From Minisyncoccota bacterium (GTDB lineage: Bacteria > Patescibacteriota > Minisyncoccia > Phycocordibacterales > UBA918), in contig JALHRC010000012.1 in the NCBI GenBank assembly GCA_022841645.1, positions 1 through 40,976 of the forward strand: a stretch of 40,976 nt of DNA, written 5' to 3'. The notes under the pieces were generated by a model. That model saw nothing but the letters and a program-made list of their open reading frames with translations, was not told the DNA's origin and searched no databases. Within the stretch, counting starts at the first letter, position 1. Each line of letters starts with the position of its first letter. Of the stretch, positions 7,475-15,017 are shown piece after piece. The position numbers were made by a program, and so were the translations under genes.

Positions 7475-7579
7475 ATGGACAGCACCGAGCTTAAAATTTT
7501 GAACCCGGCGGTTGCCCTAAAAATGGGGCTCATAAACTGGTTCGAATACTTCGAAGCCGTGCGCCAAATACAGGAGTAA
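7475..7579 (+). CDS. 34-residue peptide, first gene after an early promoter
   Basis: The ATG at 7475 opens a 34-codon frame (MDSTELKILNPAVALKMG...EAVRQIQE) that ends four bases before the next gene. No ribosome site precedes it and the promoter's -10 box is six bases upstream, so it would be translated from a leaderless mRNA. The CAGGAG in its last codons serves as ribosome site of the next gene. It could be a leader peptide or a true small protein. Confidence 0.5.
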   Translation: MDSTELKILNPAVALKMGLINWFEYFEAVRQIQE

Positions 7580-7583
7580 AAAT

Positions 7584-7748
7584 ATGCTAGGTGTACTAAT
7601 TGGCCTCGGCTTTATCGTGCTTTTTTGCATCCCAATTTTTATGGTGGTTTGCTCAGCCGTGATTGTTTTTGGCTGGTGGAAGGGCGCCCGTGACCGCAAA
7701 CGCGCTGCCCTCGAGAGCGCCAAAGCCCGCCGCGTGGGGTTGGTGTAG
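7584..7748 (+). CDS. Small membrane protein
   Basis: A 54-residue protein has one long transmembrane helix (about residues 3-32, rich in L, I, F and V, ending GWWKGARDRKR) followed by a basic tail that should stay in the cytoplasm. CAGGAG lies 7 bp before the ATG. Unknown role. Confidence 0.65.
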   Translation: MLGVLIGLGFIVLFCIPIFMVVCSAVIVFGWWKGARDRKRAALESAKARRVGLV

Positions 7749-7750
7749 TT

Positions 7751-8011
7751 ATGAGCAAGCAGCACACACCGGGGCCTTGGTTGGCATTTAAATACCCCGA
7801 CTCAAAAACTTGGAGCGTTACGACTAACAAAAGCCTGGCGCGCATGATTGAGCGTGAAGAAGACGCCCGACTCATCGCCGCCGCGCCGGAGATGCTAGAG
7901 GCGTTGAAGCTAGTGACTGCCGCGCTCCACCGATATGCGGGGCCAGAAACACCCCTTTACGAAATCACCCAAGCGAAGGCGGCCATCGCCAAAGCGGAGG
8001 GCCGGGAATAA
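7751..8011 (+). CDS. Conserved small phage protein (HTPGPW / ARLIAAAPEMLEALK type)
   Basis: The 86-residue protein carries the two signatures of a very common phage family: HTPGPW at the N-terminus and EEDARLIAAAPEMLEALK in the middle. The family is widespread in phages of Proteobacteria but its function is unknown. It sits between small early genes with only 2 bp upstream spacing and none downstream. Confidence 0.85.
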   Translation: MSKQHTPGPWLAFKYPDSKTWSVTTNKSLARMIEREEDARLIAAAPEMLEALKLVTAALHRYAGPETPLYEITQAKAAIAKAEGRE

Positions 8012-8338
8012 ATGAAACACTACCCCTTGAGGCGCACGGTGCGGTTCGATTGCATGGTGGACCGCAACCTCCGCGACCGCGCAAACGTTCTGCGCAAAAG
8101 AACCTGGCCCGACTTGATCGAGGAGAAATTCCGTGAGATCGAATGCGGGTTCGATTTAGTGAAGCTCGAAAAGGCGTGCCTCCGCGCCATGGTGGCTATG
8201 GACTACTTAAACAAAATCGGCAGCACTGAAATCCCCGACGCTAAGGACATAGCCCACCAGTTGCGCGTGGCCCTTAAGTACGTGGAAGAGCGCGAGCGCA
8301 TACGAAAGGTCAAAAATGCAAAACCGGAAAACTGCTAA
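8012..8338 (+). CDS. Small early protein, unknown
   Basis: A 108-residue, basic protein begins immediately after the preceding stop. The N-terminus (LRRTVRFDCMVDRNLRDRANVLRKRTWPDLIEEKFREIE) has the strand-helix-helix look of a ribbon-helix-helix domain, but the match is loose. The remainder is helical. Unknown function; a DNA-binding role is possible. Confidence 0.65.
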   Translation: MKHYPLRRTVRFDCMVDRNLRDRANVLRKRTWPDLIEEKFREIECGFDLVKLEKACLRAMVAMDYLNKIGSTEIPDAKDIAHQLRVALKYVEERERIRKVKNAKPENC

Positions 8339-8489
8339 CCAGGTTCGCTTAAGCATCGACGAAATAGACGCCATACTGCGGGGCCTCGGGGCCCTGCCAC
8401 GGCTCGGGTTCGAAGTGCCGCCGGGTTTAACCGACAAATTAATTTGGGCCCAAGCCCGGATGTATGAAAAGAAGAAAGGCTCAAAATGA
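8316..8489 (+). CDS. 57-residue early protein
   Basis: A short frame starts at ATG 8316, inside the end of the previous gene, and stops as ATGA at the next gene's start. The product begins MQNRKTANQVRLSIDEIDAI and ends in a basic tail. It fills the gap between two coupled genes exactly, which supports it being real. The N-terminal strand-like QVRLSIDEIDAIL could be part of a small DNA-binding fold. Unknown function. Confidence 0.6.
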   Translation: MQNRKTANQVRLSIDEIDAILRGLGALPRLGFEVPPGLTDKLIWAQARMYEKKKGSK

Positions 8490-8998
8490 AAGCGCGGGGC
8501 ACCATACGCTGGTTCGACTTCCTTTCTCAGGAGGGCATAGCGTCCTTGGATGGGGTCGGTGGCATTTACATAAATAACGATCCGGCTTTTGGCCATTTGC
8601 TCAACGGTGGAAAATGGGGCGGCCTTTTCGGAACCAGTGTAAGTGGTAAGCCTCTCTATCTAGATAACGGTGATTTTGTCGAATGCGAAGTGGTGGAAAA
8701 CCAAGCTTCAAAAATCCGCCTGCTCAACACCCAAGAGATCGAGGATTACCTTTCTGATAAATTGATTGAGGCTTTAGAGGGGGAAAATGAGATAGTGCTA
8801 AGCTGCGCTATAAACGACATTCTTAATTGCAGAGAGACTTGGACCTACAGGGGCATGCTAATACACCTTGTTCCCGGCCCATTGCTTACGGAAACGCGTA
8901 TCCGTTCGTTAAAAACCACGACCAAAAAGTCGTACTTGTACGCTGACCTGCCCGAAGCTATGCGCGCCATGCTCTCTTGCAAAGCTAAAGCCCGTTGA
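8486..8998 (+). CDS. Cold-shock-like OB-fold protein with extra C-terminal domain
   Basis: The 170-residue protein opens with GTIRWFDFLSQEGIASLDG, then GGIYIN and GDFVECEVV. These follow the cold-shock domain pattern G.IKWF....G.I....G.D.F.H......G..V.F.V, although the nucleic-acid-binding positions are altered. The last 90 residues are unrelated to CspA and contain two cysteines and a basic patch (TTTKKSYLYADLPEAM). It may bind RNA or ssDNA. It overlaps the previous gene by ATGA. Confidence 0.6.
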   Translation: MKARGTIRWFDFLSQEGIASLDGVGGIYINNDPAFGHLLNGGKWGGLFGTSVSGKPLYLDNGDFVECEVVENQASKIRLLNTQEIEDYLSDKLIEALEGENEIVLSCAINDILNCRETWTYRGMLIHLVPGPLLTETRIRSLKTTTKKSYLYADLPEAMRAMLSCKAKAR

Positions 8999-9031
8999 CA
9001 TATCCGCCCACCGCATGGTGGAACTAAAGCA

Positions 9032-9235
9032 ATGCACCAAGCCAGTTTCTTTTTTAAAGACCAGTTCGCCTGTGCGCCCTGCGGAGATACCGGGGTTATC
9101 AAGGAGTGGGTGGTTACGCCCAAAAAGCAAATAATCCCTAAGCGAACGGCGTGCCCGTGCTGCAAGCTGGGGGAAGAGCTTAAAAAGAAATTCGGTGTGC
9201 AGGCTTATGAGCCGGATATGGAACGGGCCGACTGA
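9032..9235 (+). CDS. Small zinc-ribbon protein
   Basis: The 67-residue product has CAPCGDTGVI and ACPCCKLGEE, two CxxC knuckles typical of a zinc ribbon or DnaJ-type finger. It ends the early rightward gene run, about 60 bp before a strong terminator. A CCACC-GCAT-GGTGG hairpin at 9008-9021 precedes its start and would cover a GGTGG that could serve as ribosome site. Function unknown. Confidence 0.65.
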   Translation: MHQASFFFKDQFACAPCGDTGVIKEWVVTPKKQIIPKRTACPCCKLGEELKKKFGVQAYEPDMERAD

Positions 9236-9297
9236 AGCGCTTACACGGCGCCGCTAAATTCGTCCCTACAATCTAAAGCAAACTCTTGCAAAAAAGT

Positions 9298-9338
9298 AAA
9301 GCCGCCCTCACGATAAAAAGTTAAGGGCGGCTTTATTT
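9298..9338 (+). terminator. Intrinsic terminator closing the early rightward operon
   Basis: AAAGCCGCCCT (9298-9308) pairs perfectly with AGGGCGGCTTT (9324-9334), an 11-bp stem followed by ATTTT. It stands between the last early gene and the first packaging gene, so late transcription needs either read-through, antitermination or a promoter near here. The next gene's ATG begins 6 bases after the stem. Confidence 0.85.
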
Positions 9339-9339
9339 T

Positions 9340-9825
9340 ATGAAACCAAAAAAAGGCGATTACAAAGTCGGGTACGGCAAACCCCCGCGCCGTTTTAAAC
9401 CGGGCGCTGAGTGGGATGGAAACCGCGAGGGCGGTCGCGCCCACGACCCGATGAAACGAGCGCTTCGAAAGCTCACCACTGAAGAGCTCCACACCATTAT
9501 CACCATGCTGCTCGACTACAGCGTGCGCGACCTAAAGCGCGTTGCCCGGAACACCAAAGAGCGCGCCATGGTGAGGTGGATCGCCAAGGTGATTGAAGAC
9601 GGCATGGGCATGGGCCGCCGCAAAAACGAAGTGAGCTTCGAGATTCTAAACCGCCTGCTCGATCGCACGATCGGGCCCGTGGGATCTAAGGTGGAGCTCA
9701 CCGGTTCGAACGGCGGGCCGATCCAATCTAACCACGTGCAATCTTTCCTGGCCCTTACCCCCGCCCAGCGCCGCGAGGAACTAGAAAACCTGCGCCGCGA
9801 GCGCGAGAAACTGGGCGAGGATTAG
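9340..9825 (+). CDS. DUF5681-type protein, possible small terminase subunit
   Basis: This 161-residue basic protein begins DYKVGYGKPPRRFKPG, the signature of the DUF5681 family found upstream of large terminase genes. The middle is helical (LTTEELHTIITMLLDYSVRDL) and the C-terminus is a coiled coil (RREELENLRREREKL), as expected for an oligomeric DNA-recognition subunit. No ribosome site is visible between the terminator stem and ATG 9340. The small-terminase role is inferred from position; two unrelated genes separate it from the large subunit. Confidence 0.6.
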   Translation: MKPKKGDYKVGYGKPPRRFKPGAEWDGNREGGRAHDPMKRALRKLTTEELHTIITMLLDYSVRDLKRVARNTKERAMVRWIAKVIEDGMGMGRRKNEVSFEILNRLLDRTIGPVGSKVELTGSNGGPIQSNHVQSFLALTPAQRREELENLRREREKLGED

Positions 9826-10950
9826 ATGGCTACAAAGTTTGTCCTAAGAGGCTCGGCGCTCACGGCCTACAAACACTCCGGCGGTGGCAAAGCCGCGGTT
9901 ACCTACGCGCCTGCCACGACTATCCCCGCCCTGGTGACCGATGCCGGCGCGATCGGCGGCCAGGCGATAAACTATGATACGGGCCAAACCGCTATCCGCG
10001 GGCACAATTTTCCGGGCTTTGACAACTGCTCAAAAAACCAGGCGCAGTCAATTCTGCATCGGTTCGCGCCTAGGTATTCCGGCACGCCCTCGCAAAACCA
10101 ATCGATTATCTCGATCGCGGGCCCGAGCTTTTTGGCCAACCTCCTATCGCTCGGCATCCAAATTTACCACAACACCTCTGGCAACCTTTTAGTAACGGCC
10201 AACAATACGCGGGGCCAGGTAATCCTAACCGCCAACACAAACATGGGCGCGTGGTCGCCCACGAGCGGGCAGTACTACGATTTTTGCATCGTGTGGGATG
10301 GCACCACCGGCACCAACGCCTTCAAGTTCTACATCGACGGCACGCTCTTTTACCAAGCCACACCCTCGCGGGCGTGGGCGACCGACTCAAAAGATTTTAT
10401 CCAAAGCTCGATCATGCTGGGCGTGGGCCACAGGGGCATTCAGTTTGGTGACTACTACACCAATGAATTTATTATCTGGGATGAAACGATCGACCCTACC
10501 TCTAGCGGCTTAAACCTAAACGGGTCGAGCCGCTCTAGCTATGTGTCGATTACGGGCACGCTCGACCCCACCGACTCTAGCGACCCGGGCGAGGCCAACG
10601 TGAGATCGGCCACAGCCTACACGATCAACGGCGTGGCCAAGACGGGCACGGCTGCTATCCCGAGCGCTGCAAACGTGCGCCAAGGCACCGCGGTGGACGC
10701 CACCACGGGCACGCTCAACTTGCCCGCCGAGGCCAACGTAAAGAGCGGGATTACCTTTGACGGCGCCACCAAGACTGGCACGCTGGTGTCCACAGACCCG
10801 GGCGAAGCCAACGTGGCTAGTGGCGTCTCCTACACCATTGAGAGTGTGGCCAAGCTCGGCACGCGGGCGGTCGTAACCAACGTGCTCAGCGACGCCGTTC
10901 TAACAGGCCAGAGTTTAGAAGCTACCTTGATCGGGGGAGAAAATGATTAA
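9826..10950 (+). CDS. LamG-like lectin-fold structural protein with C-terminal repeats
   Basis: The N-terminal 230 residues look like a concanavalin/LamG jelly-roll domain (YYDFCIVWDGTTGTNAFKF, then FYIDGTLFYQA). The C-terminal 110 residues hold four short repeats of the type ANVRSATAYTINGVAKTGT, which phages often carry in fibre or decoration proteins. It is probably a virion surface protein that binds glycans on the host. It starts right after the previous stop (TAGATG) and overlaps the next gene by 8 bp. Its place between the packaging genes is unusual. Confidence 0.6.
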   Translation: MATKFVLRGSALTAYKHSGGGKAAVTYAPATTIPALVTDAGAIGGQAINYDTGQTAIRGHNFPGFDNCSKNQAQSILHRFAPRYSGTPSQNQSIISIAGPSFLANLLSLGIQIYHNTSGNLLVTANNTRGQVILTANTNMGAWSPTSGQYYDFCIVWDGTTGTNAFKFYIDGTLFYQATPSRAWATDSKDFIQSSIMLGVGHRGIQFGDYYTNEFIIWDETIDPTSSGLNLNGSSRSSYVSITGTLDPTDSSDPGEANVRSATAYTINGVAKTGTAAIPSAANVRQGTAVDATTGTLNLPAEANVKSGITFDGATKTGTLVSTDPGEANVASGVSYTIESVAKLGTRAVVTNVLSDAVLTGQSLEATLIGGEND

Positions 10951-11272
10951 CGTAACCCAAGGCGATACCGCGACCCTTACACTTTATGCAAAGTCGGGCG
11001 TGGGCGAGTTCCACGACCTAACGGGCGCGAGCTTTGAAACAAAAATTAAAAAAACCGATGGCACTTTTTTGACCCTAGCCAACTCGGTGCATACTGCCGA
11101 CGGCAACCAGACCACAAACAAGGGTAAATTTACTTTGGCCCTTTCGGCTGCCGACACCGCGGCGCTCGCCGCGGGCGTGCGCGAGATCGTTACCAAGGTT
11201 ACGCAAACCCCTAGCGTGGTCCATTTTAGGGCCAAGGTTTTGACCGTCAAAAAGACCAATCCCGAAGAGTAG
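10943..11272 (+). CDS. BppU-N-like beta-sandwich protein
   Basis: A 109-residue protein starts TQGDTATLTLYAKSG, followed by DLTGASFETKIKKTDG. This resembles the N-terminal domain of siphophage baseplate upper proteins, which docks fibres to the virion. It overlaps the LamG-like gene by 8 bp, so the two probably act together as a decoration or fibre pair. It lies 8 bp before the large terminase. Confidence 0.55.
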   Translation: MINVTQGDTATLTLYAKSGVGEFHDLTGASFETKIKKTDGTFLTLANSVHTADGNQTTNKGKFTLALSAADTAALAAGVREIVTKVTQTPSVVHFRAKVLTVKKTNPEE

Positions 11273-11280
11273 AAGAATGC

Positions 11281-12786
11281 ATGGGCGCCTTGGATATAGA
11301 GCTAAAAGAGTACGAGCTACGGCGCGCCGACAAGCTCGCCCGTGCGCGCTCAGGGCTGCTCAGCTTTACCACCTACACTAAATCCGACTATGAGGTGAGC
11401 TGGCACCACCGCTTAACGTGCCAGTATCTAAATAATTTTGTCGCCGGTAAAATCCCGCGGCTAATGATTTTCGAGCCTCCAAGGCACGGTAAATCGGAGC
11501 TCACCTCCAGGCGCCTGCCCGCCTACCTGTTTGGCCGCTACCCTAAAACCTCGATCATAGGCACGAGCTACTCCGCCGATCTCGCCTCCCGGATGAACCG
11601 TGACGTGCAGCGGATTATCGATTCGCCTGAGTACGCTGAGCTTTTTCCAGACACCAAGCTGTCGGGCGACACCGTGCGCACCGGGGCCGCCGGCTCTTGG
11701 CTTAGAAACTCGGACATATTCGAGATCGTGGAGCACGGCGGAACCTACCGGAGCGCCGGCGTTGGTGGCGGTATCACGGGCATGGGTGGCGAGTGGCTGC
11801 TAATTGACGACCCGATTAAAAACCAAGAGGAAGCCGACTCTGAAACTTACCGTGAAAAACTTTGGGAGTGGTACACCTCAACGCTCTACACGCGGCTAGA
11901 AAAAGACGGCAAAATCCTAATCATCCTCACGCGCTGGCACGAAGACGACCTGGCGGGCCGGCTGCTAGAGCTCGCCAAGAGCGACCCGGACGCCGACCAG
12001 TGGGTCGTGCTAAACCTGCCCGCGATATATGAGGCCAAAGAAGCGCACCCACAAGACCCGCGGCGGGAGGGCGAAGCCCTGTGGCCGGAAAAGTATTCCG
12101 CCGAAAGGCTAAAAAAACTAAGGGCTAGCGTGGGCTCGCGAGTGTTCAACGCCCTCTATCAGCAGCGGCCTTCGGCGACTGAAGGCGCCACCATAAAGCG
12201 CAACTGGCTCCGCTACTACACCAAGGCGCCTGACCGCTTTGACGAAATAATCCAGTCTTGGGATTTAACTTTTAAGGACGCCAAAAACTCCGACTACGTG
12301 GTGGGGCAGGTATGGGGGCGCGTGGCCGCGAACAAATATTTAATCGATGAGGTGCGCGGGCGCATGGATATCGTGGGGACGATCAACGCTATTCTAGCGC
12401 TTTCGGCCAAACACCCAAAAGCCTACTTAAAATTGATCGAGGATAAAGCAAACGGGCCCGCGGTGATATCGCTTTTAAAAGAAAAACTTTCGGGCATCGT
12501 GGCGGTCGAGCCCCAAGGGTCTAAAGATTCTAGGCTGCTATCGGTTGCGCCCGACTATGAAGCGGGTAACGTGTACTACCCCGACCCGAGCATAGCCCCT
12601 TGGATCGGCGACCACGTAGAAGAGATCGTGGGTTTTCCCACAGCCAAGTTCCGTGACCGGGTGGACACGGCCAGCCAAGCCTTAAACCGCCTAAGGTCTA
12701 ACGCCAGTTCGGCCTTTACAAAAGAGCATATCCCTAACAGAATTAGTTCAATTACTTCAGGATTAAGGGGAGCAGAGGCATGGTAA
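11281..12786 (+). CDS. terL: Terminase large subunit
   Basis: This 501-residue motor and nuclease packages DNA into the prohead. The ATPase domain has Walker A FEPPRHGKSE (residues 64-73), Walker B EWLLIDDP (171-178) and coupling motif LTRWHEDD. The RNase H-like nuclease domain starts near IIQSWDLTFKD (D328) and contains further acidic residues at LIEDKANG and a late DRVDTASQ. The length is normal for the family. The ATG at 11281 follows an AGAAG. The gene overlaps the portal gene by 7 bp, the usual order. Confidence 0.95.
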   Translation: MGALDIELKEYELRRADKLARARSGLLSFTTYTKSDYEVSWHHRLTCQYLNNFVAGKIPRLMIFEPPRHGKSELTSRRLPAYLFGRYPKTSIIGTSYSADLASRMNRDVQRIIDSPEYAELFPDTKLSGDTVRTGAAGSWLRNSDIFEIVEHGGTYRSAGVGGGITGMGGEWLLIDDPIKNQEEADSETYREKLWEWYTSTLYTRLEKDGKILIILTRWHEDDLAGRLLELAKSDPDADQWVVLNLPAIYEAKEAHPQDPRREGEALWPEKYSAERLKKLRASVGSRVFNALYQQRPSATEGATIKRNWLRYYTKAPDRFDEIIQSWDLTFKDAKNSDYVVGQVWGRVAANKYLIDEVRGRMDIVGTINAILALSAKHPKAYLKLIEDKANGPAVISLLKEKLSGIVAVEPQGSKDSRLLSVAPDYEAGNVYYPDPSIAPWIGDHVEEIVGFPTAKFRDRVDTASQALNRLRSNASSAFTKEHIPNRISSITSGLRGAEAW

Positions 12787-14147
12787 AGCGATTGTTGAAC
12801 GCCATCGGGCTTGGTGCTCCTGCTGCCCCCATCCCCTTTGACACGGCACCAAAGAAGACCGTGAAAATTGGCTCCGTTGGAACCGAAGTATACGCGGGCT
12901 ATTTTTCCGAAGAGTACCTCGACAAGCTCAAAGGGCATAAGCTCGCAAAAGAGTTCGATAAATTTCGCCGCTCCGACCCCCAGGCCAAAATGCTATTGCG
13001 CGCCGTTAAAAATCCGATCGTGGCGGCTAAGTGGGAAATTGAGCCGGCCTCTGATAGCCCTGAGGATATCGCCGACGCTGAGCTCGTTAACCACATTCTT
13101 TTTAAAGACTGTGAAAAGCCCTTTGCTAAGACCGTAAACGAGGCCCTTACCTGCGTTGATTTTGGGCACGCCGTTTTGGAAAAAACTTTTAAGACCGTCT
13201 ACAACCACCCCAAGTTTGGCACCTTCCACGGTATCGAGTCGCTAGACTTGATCTCTGCAAAAACTATTGAGCGGTGGAACTTTGACAATGAAACAAAAAA
13301 ATTAAAATCGATCACGCAACTGGCCGACGGGGATTTGCGTGCGCACGTAGAGATACCGATTTGCTACCTCATGCTTTTCTCTCTGGATATGGAGGGGGCA
13401 AACCACGAGGGCGTATCCTGGCTTCGCGCCTGCTACGGAAACTACTTTAGAAAAAACCTGTACCTAAAACTAAACGGCATCGGCATTGAAAAGTTCGCCG
13501 TTCCAACACCAATTTTAAAATTTGCTCAAGGCTCGCAAAACGATGAGCAATTTAACTACGTGCTGGAGGCCCTGGAGGTATACACCTCGGGCCAGTCTAA
13601 CTATCTAACTATCCCCCACGGGTACGAGCTAGAGCTAAACGGAAACAAGTACGAGCCCGATAAAGTCGAAGCCTCTATCGACAAAGAAGATGCCCGGATG
13701 AGCAAGGCTTTCCTGGCGAACTTCTTAGAGCTGGGCATGAGCGGCACGGGGGCCTATGCGCTATCCAATGATCTCTCCGACTTCTTTCTATCGGGCATAA
13801 CCCATATCGCCGATGAGGTGGTGGGCGTATTTAACCGCCACCTAATCCCCGAGCTCGTAAAGATGAACCGGGGCCCGCGCTCCGACTACCCCAAGCTAAA
13901 GCACGGGGGCATATCGGATAAAGCCGGCAAAGAGCTCGCCGAGATCATTAAGCTCTACATTGACGGCGGGGTTATCGTGCCGGACGACCAGCTAGAAGAG
14001 ACGATGCGGCGGCGCCACAACCTGCCCAAAGCGTCTTTGATCGGCCAGCGCAAACCCGCCCCGCCTGCCTTCGGTGGTGGGGGCTTCGGCGGCCCGCCCG
14101 CCCAAGGCACTCTCTCCGAGCGGGTTAGAAAAAAACTATATGGCTAA
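12780..14147 (+). CDS. Portal protein, DUF935 (Mu gp29-like)
   Basis: This 455-residue protein forms the dodecameric ring through which DNA enters the head. Its order of segments matches the DUF935 portal family: RSDPQAKMLLRAVKNPIVAA, DFGHAVLEKTF, DLISAKTIERWNFD and LGMSGTGAYALSNDLSDFF. The C-terminus becomes proline- and glycine-rich. The ATG overlaps the terminase end; AGGGGAG lies upstream. It overlaps the MuF gene by 8 bp. Confidence 0.9.
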   Translation: MVKRLLNAIGLGAPAAPIPFDTAPKKTVKIGSVGTEVYAGYFSEEYLDKLKGHKLAKEFDKFRRSDPQAKMLLRAVKNPIVAAKWEIEPASDSPEDIADAELVNHILFKDCEKPFAKTVNEALTCVDFGHAVLEKTFKTVYNHPKFGTFHGIESLDLISAKTIERWNFDNETKKLKSITQLADGDLRAHVEIPICYLMLFSLDMEGANHEGVSWLRACYGNYFRKNLYLKLNGIGIEKFAVPTPILKFAQGSQNDEQFNYVLEALEVYTSGQSNYLTIPHGYELELNGNKYEPDKVEASIDKEDARMSKAFLANFLELGMSGTGAYALSNDLSDFFLSGITHIADEVVGVFNRHLIPELVKMNRGPRSDYPKLKHGGISDKAGKELAEIIKLYIDGGVIVPDDQLEETMRRRHNLPKASLIGQRKPAPPAFGGGGFGGPPAQGTLSERVRKKLYG

Positions 14148-15015
14148 AAATACCCCGCGCTCGCTCATTAAAGAGTCAGCGTCTATCCTAAAAGAAGTGA
14201 TGCTCGTGGAGCTCTCCTCTATTGGAGACGCGATAATCGCTAAAATTATAGGGCGAGCGCGGGGGCTCTCTCCTTCGGAGCGTTTGCGTGCGATCAAGGA
14301 TGTACCTTGGCCGGGCGAGATGGCCTACCAGCAGCGGATTACCGAGGCCCTGGCAGAGATCGCTTTTGAGGCCCTGCAAAAAGCCCGCAAAGAAGTGCCC
14401 AAGGCCGAGCGCATCCGGCTGGTGGAAGAGCTCGACTCGACCCAGTTCGCGGCCACGACGCTTTTAGAAAAGCTGCCACGATCGACGCAAAAGTTTATCA
14501 GGAAACAAGCTGAGCTCTTGGTGGGAACGCAGCTCCAAGACCTGCAAAAAAATCTTTTCTACCAGTACACCGACTCTTACGACACAACGGACGACCTTGA
14601 CCTTGTGGGCGCGGACCTGCGCGAAGCCGCGGCGGAGTATATAGATGGGCAGGCCGTAACGGGCGGCGCCGGGTTGCTCGCTTCGAAGACGGTTAACGAA
14701 GCGCGAAATGCTTTTTTTTTCGAGCCCGAAGTTTTAGAGCAAGTAGACGCCTTCGAATTCGTAAACGGCGATCCCGTTACCGAGGTTTGCCAAGACCTTA
14801 ACGGTACCGTGTTTGCTAAAGACGACCCAGAAATGTTTCGCTACACGCCGCCCTTACACTGGAACTGTAAGAGCTATATTCGGCCCATTCTAAAAGGAAA
14901 GCTTGGGGGCCGGGAGATCGAAAAGCTAAAACCCTCCACCAAGGCGATTGAAGAAACTATCCAGTTTTCGGAAAATTACTTGACGACCTACCCGAGCTGC
15001 CCCCACCATTCCTAA
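14140..15015 (+). CDS. MuF-like minor head protein
   Basis: The 291-residue product is a minor capsid protein of the Mu gpF/SPP1 gp7 type, injected with or bound inside the head. The C-terminal signature is clear: EVCQDLNGTVFAKDDPEMF, then PPLHWNCKSYIRPIL, with the conserved C...DG..F....P.H..C pattern. The N-terminal 180 residues are helical. I chose ATG 14140, which overlaps the portal stop by 8 bp; an earlier in-frame start at 14074 would lie deep in the portal gene. Confidence 0.88.
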   Translation: MAKNTPRSLIKESASILKEVMLVELSSIGDAIIAKIIGRARGLSPSERLRAIKDVPWPGEMAYQQRITEALAEIAFEALQKARKEVPKAERIRLVEELDSTQFAATTLLEKLPRSTQKFIRKQAELLVGTQLQDLQKNLFYQYTDSYDTTDDLDLVGADLREAAAEYIDGQAVTGGAGLLASKTVNEARNAFFFEPEVLEQVDAFEFVNGDPVTEVCQDLNGTVFAKDDPEMFRYTPPLHWNCKSYIRPILKGKLGGREIEKLKPSTKAIEETIQFSENYLTTYPSCPHHS

Positions 15016-15017
15016 AT

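Noticed and set aside
8995-9027. Exact TTGACA at 8995 as promoter for the zinc-ribbon gene
   Set aside because: No -10 box at proper distance; AACTAA is 21 bp away, and the TGA of TTGACA is the preceding stop codon.
14074-14139. Upstream extension of the MuF-like gene
   Set aside because: It lies wholly inside the portal gene; ATG 14140 gives the usual short overlap.
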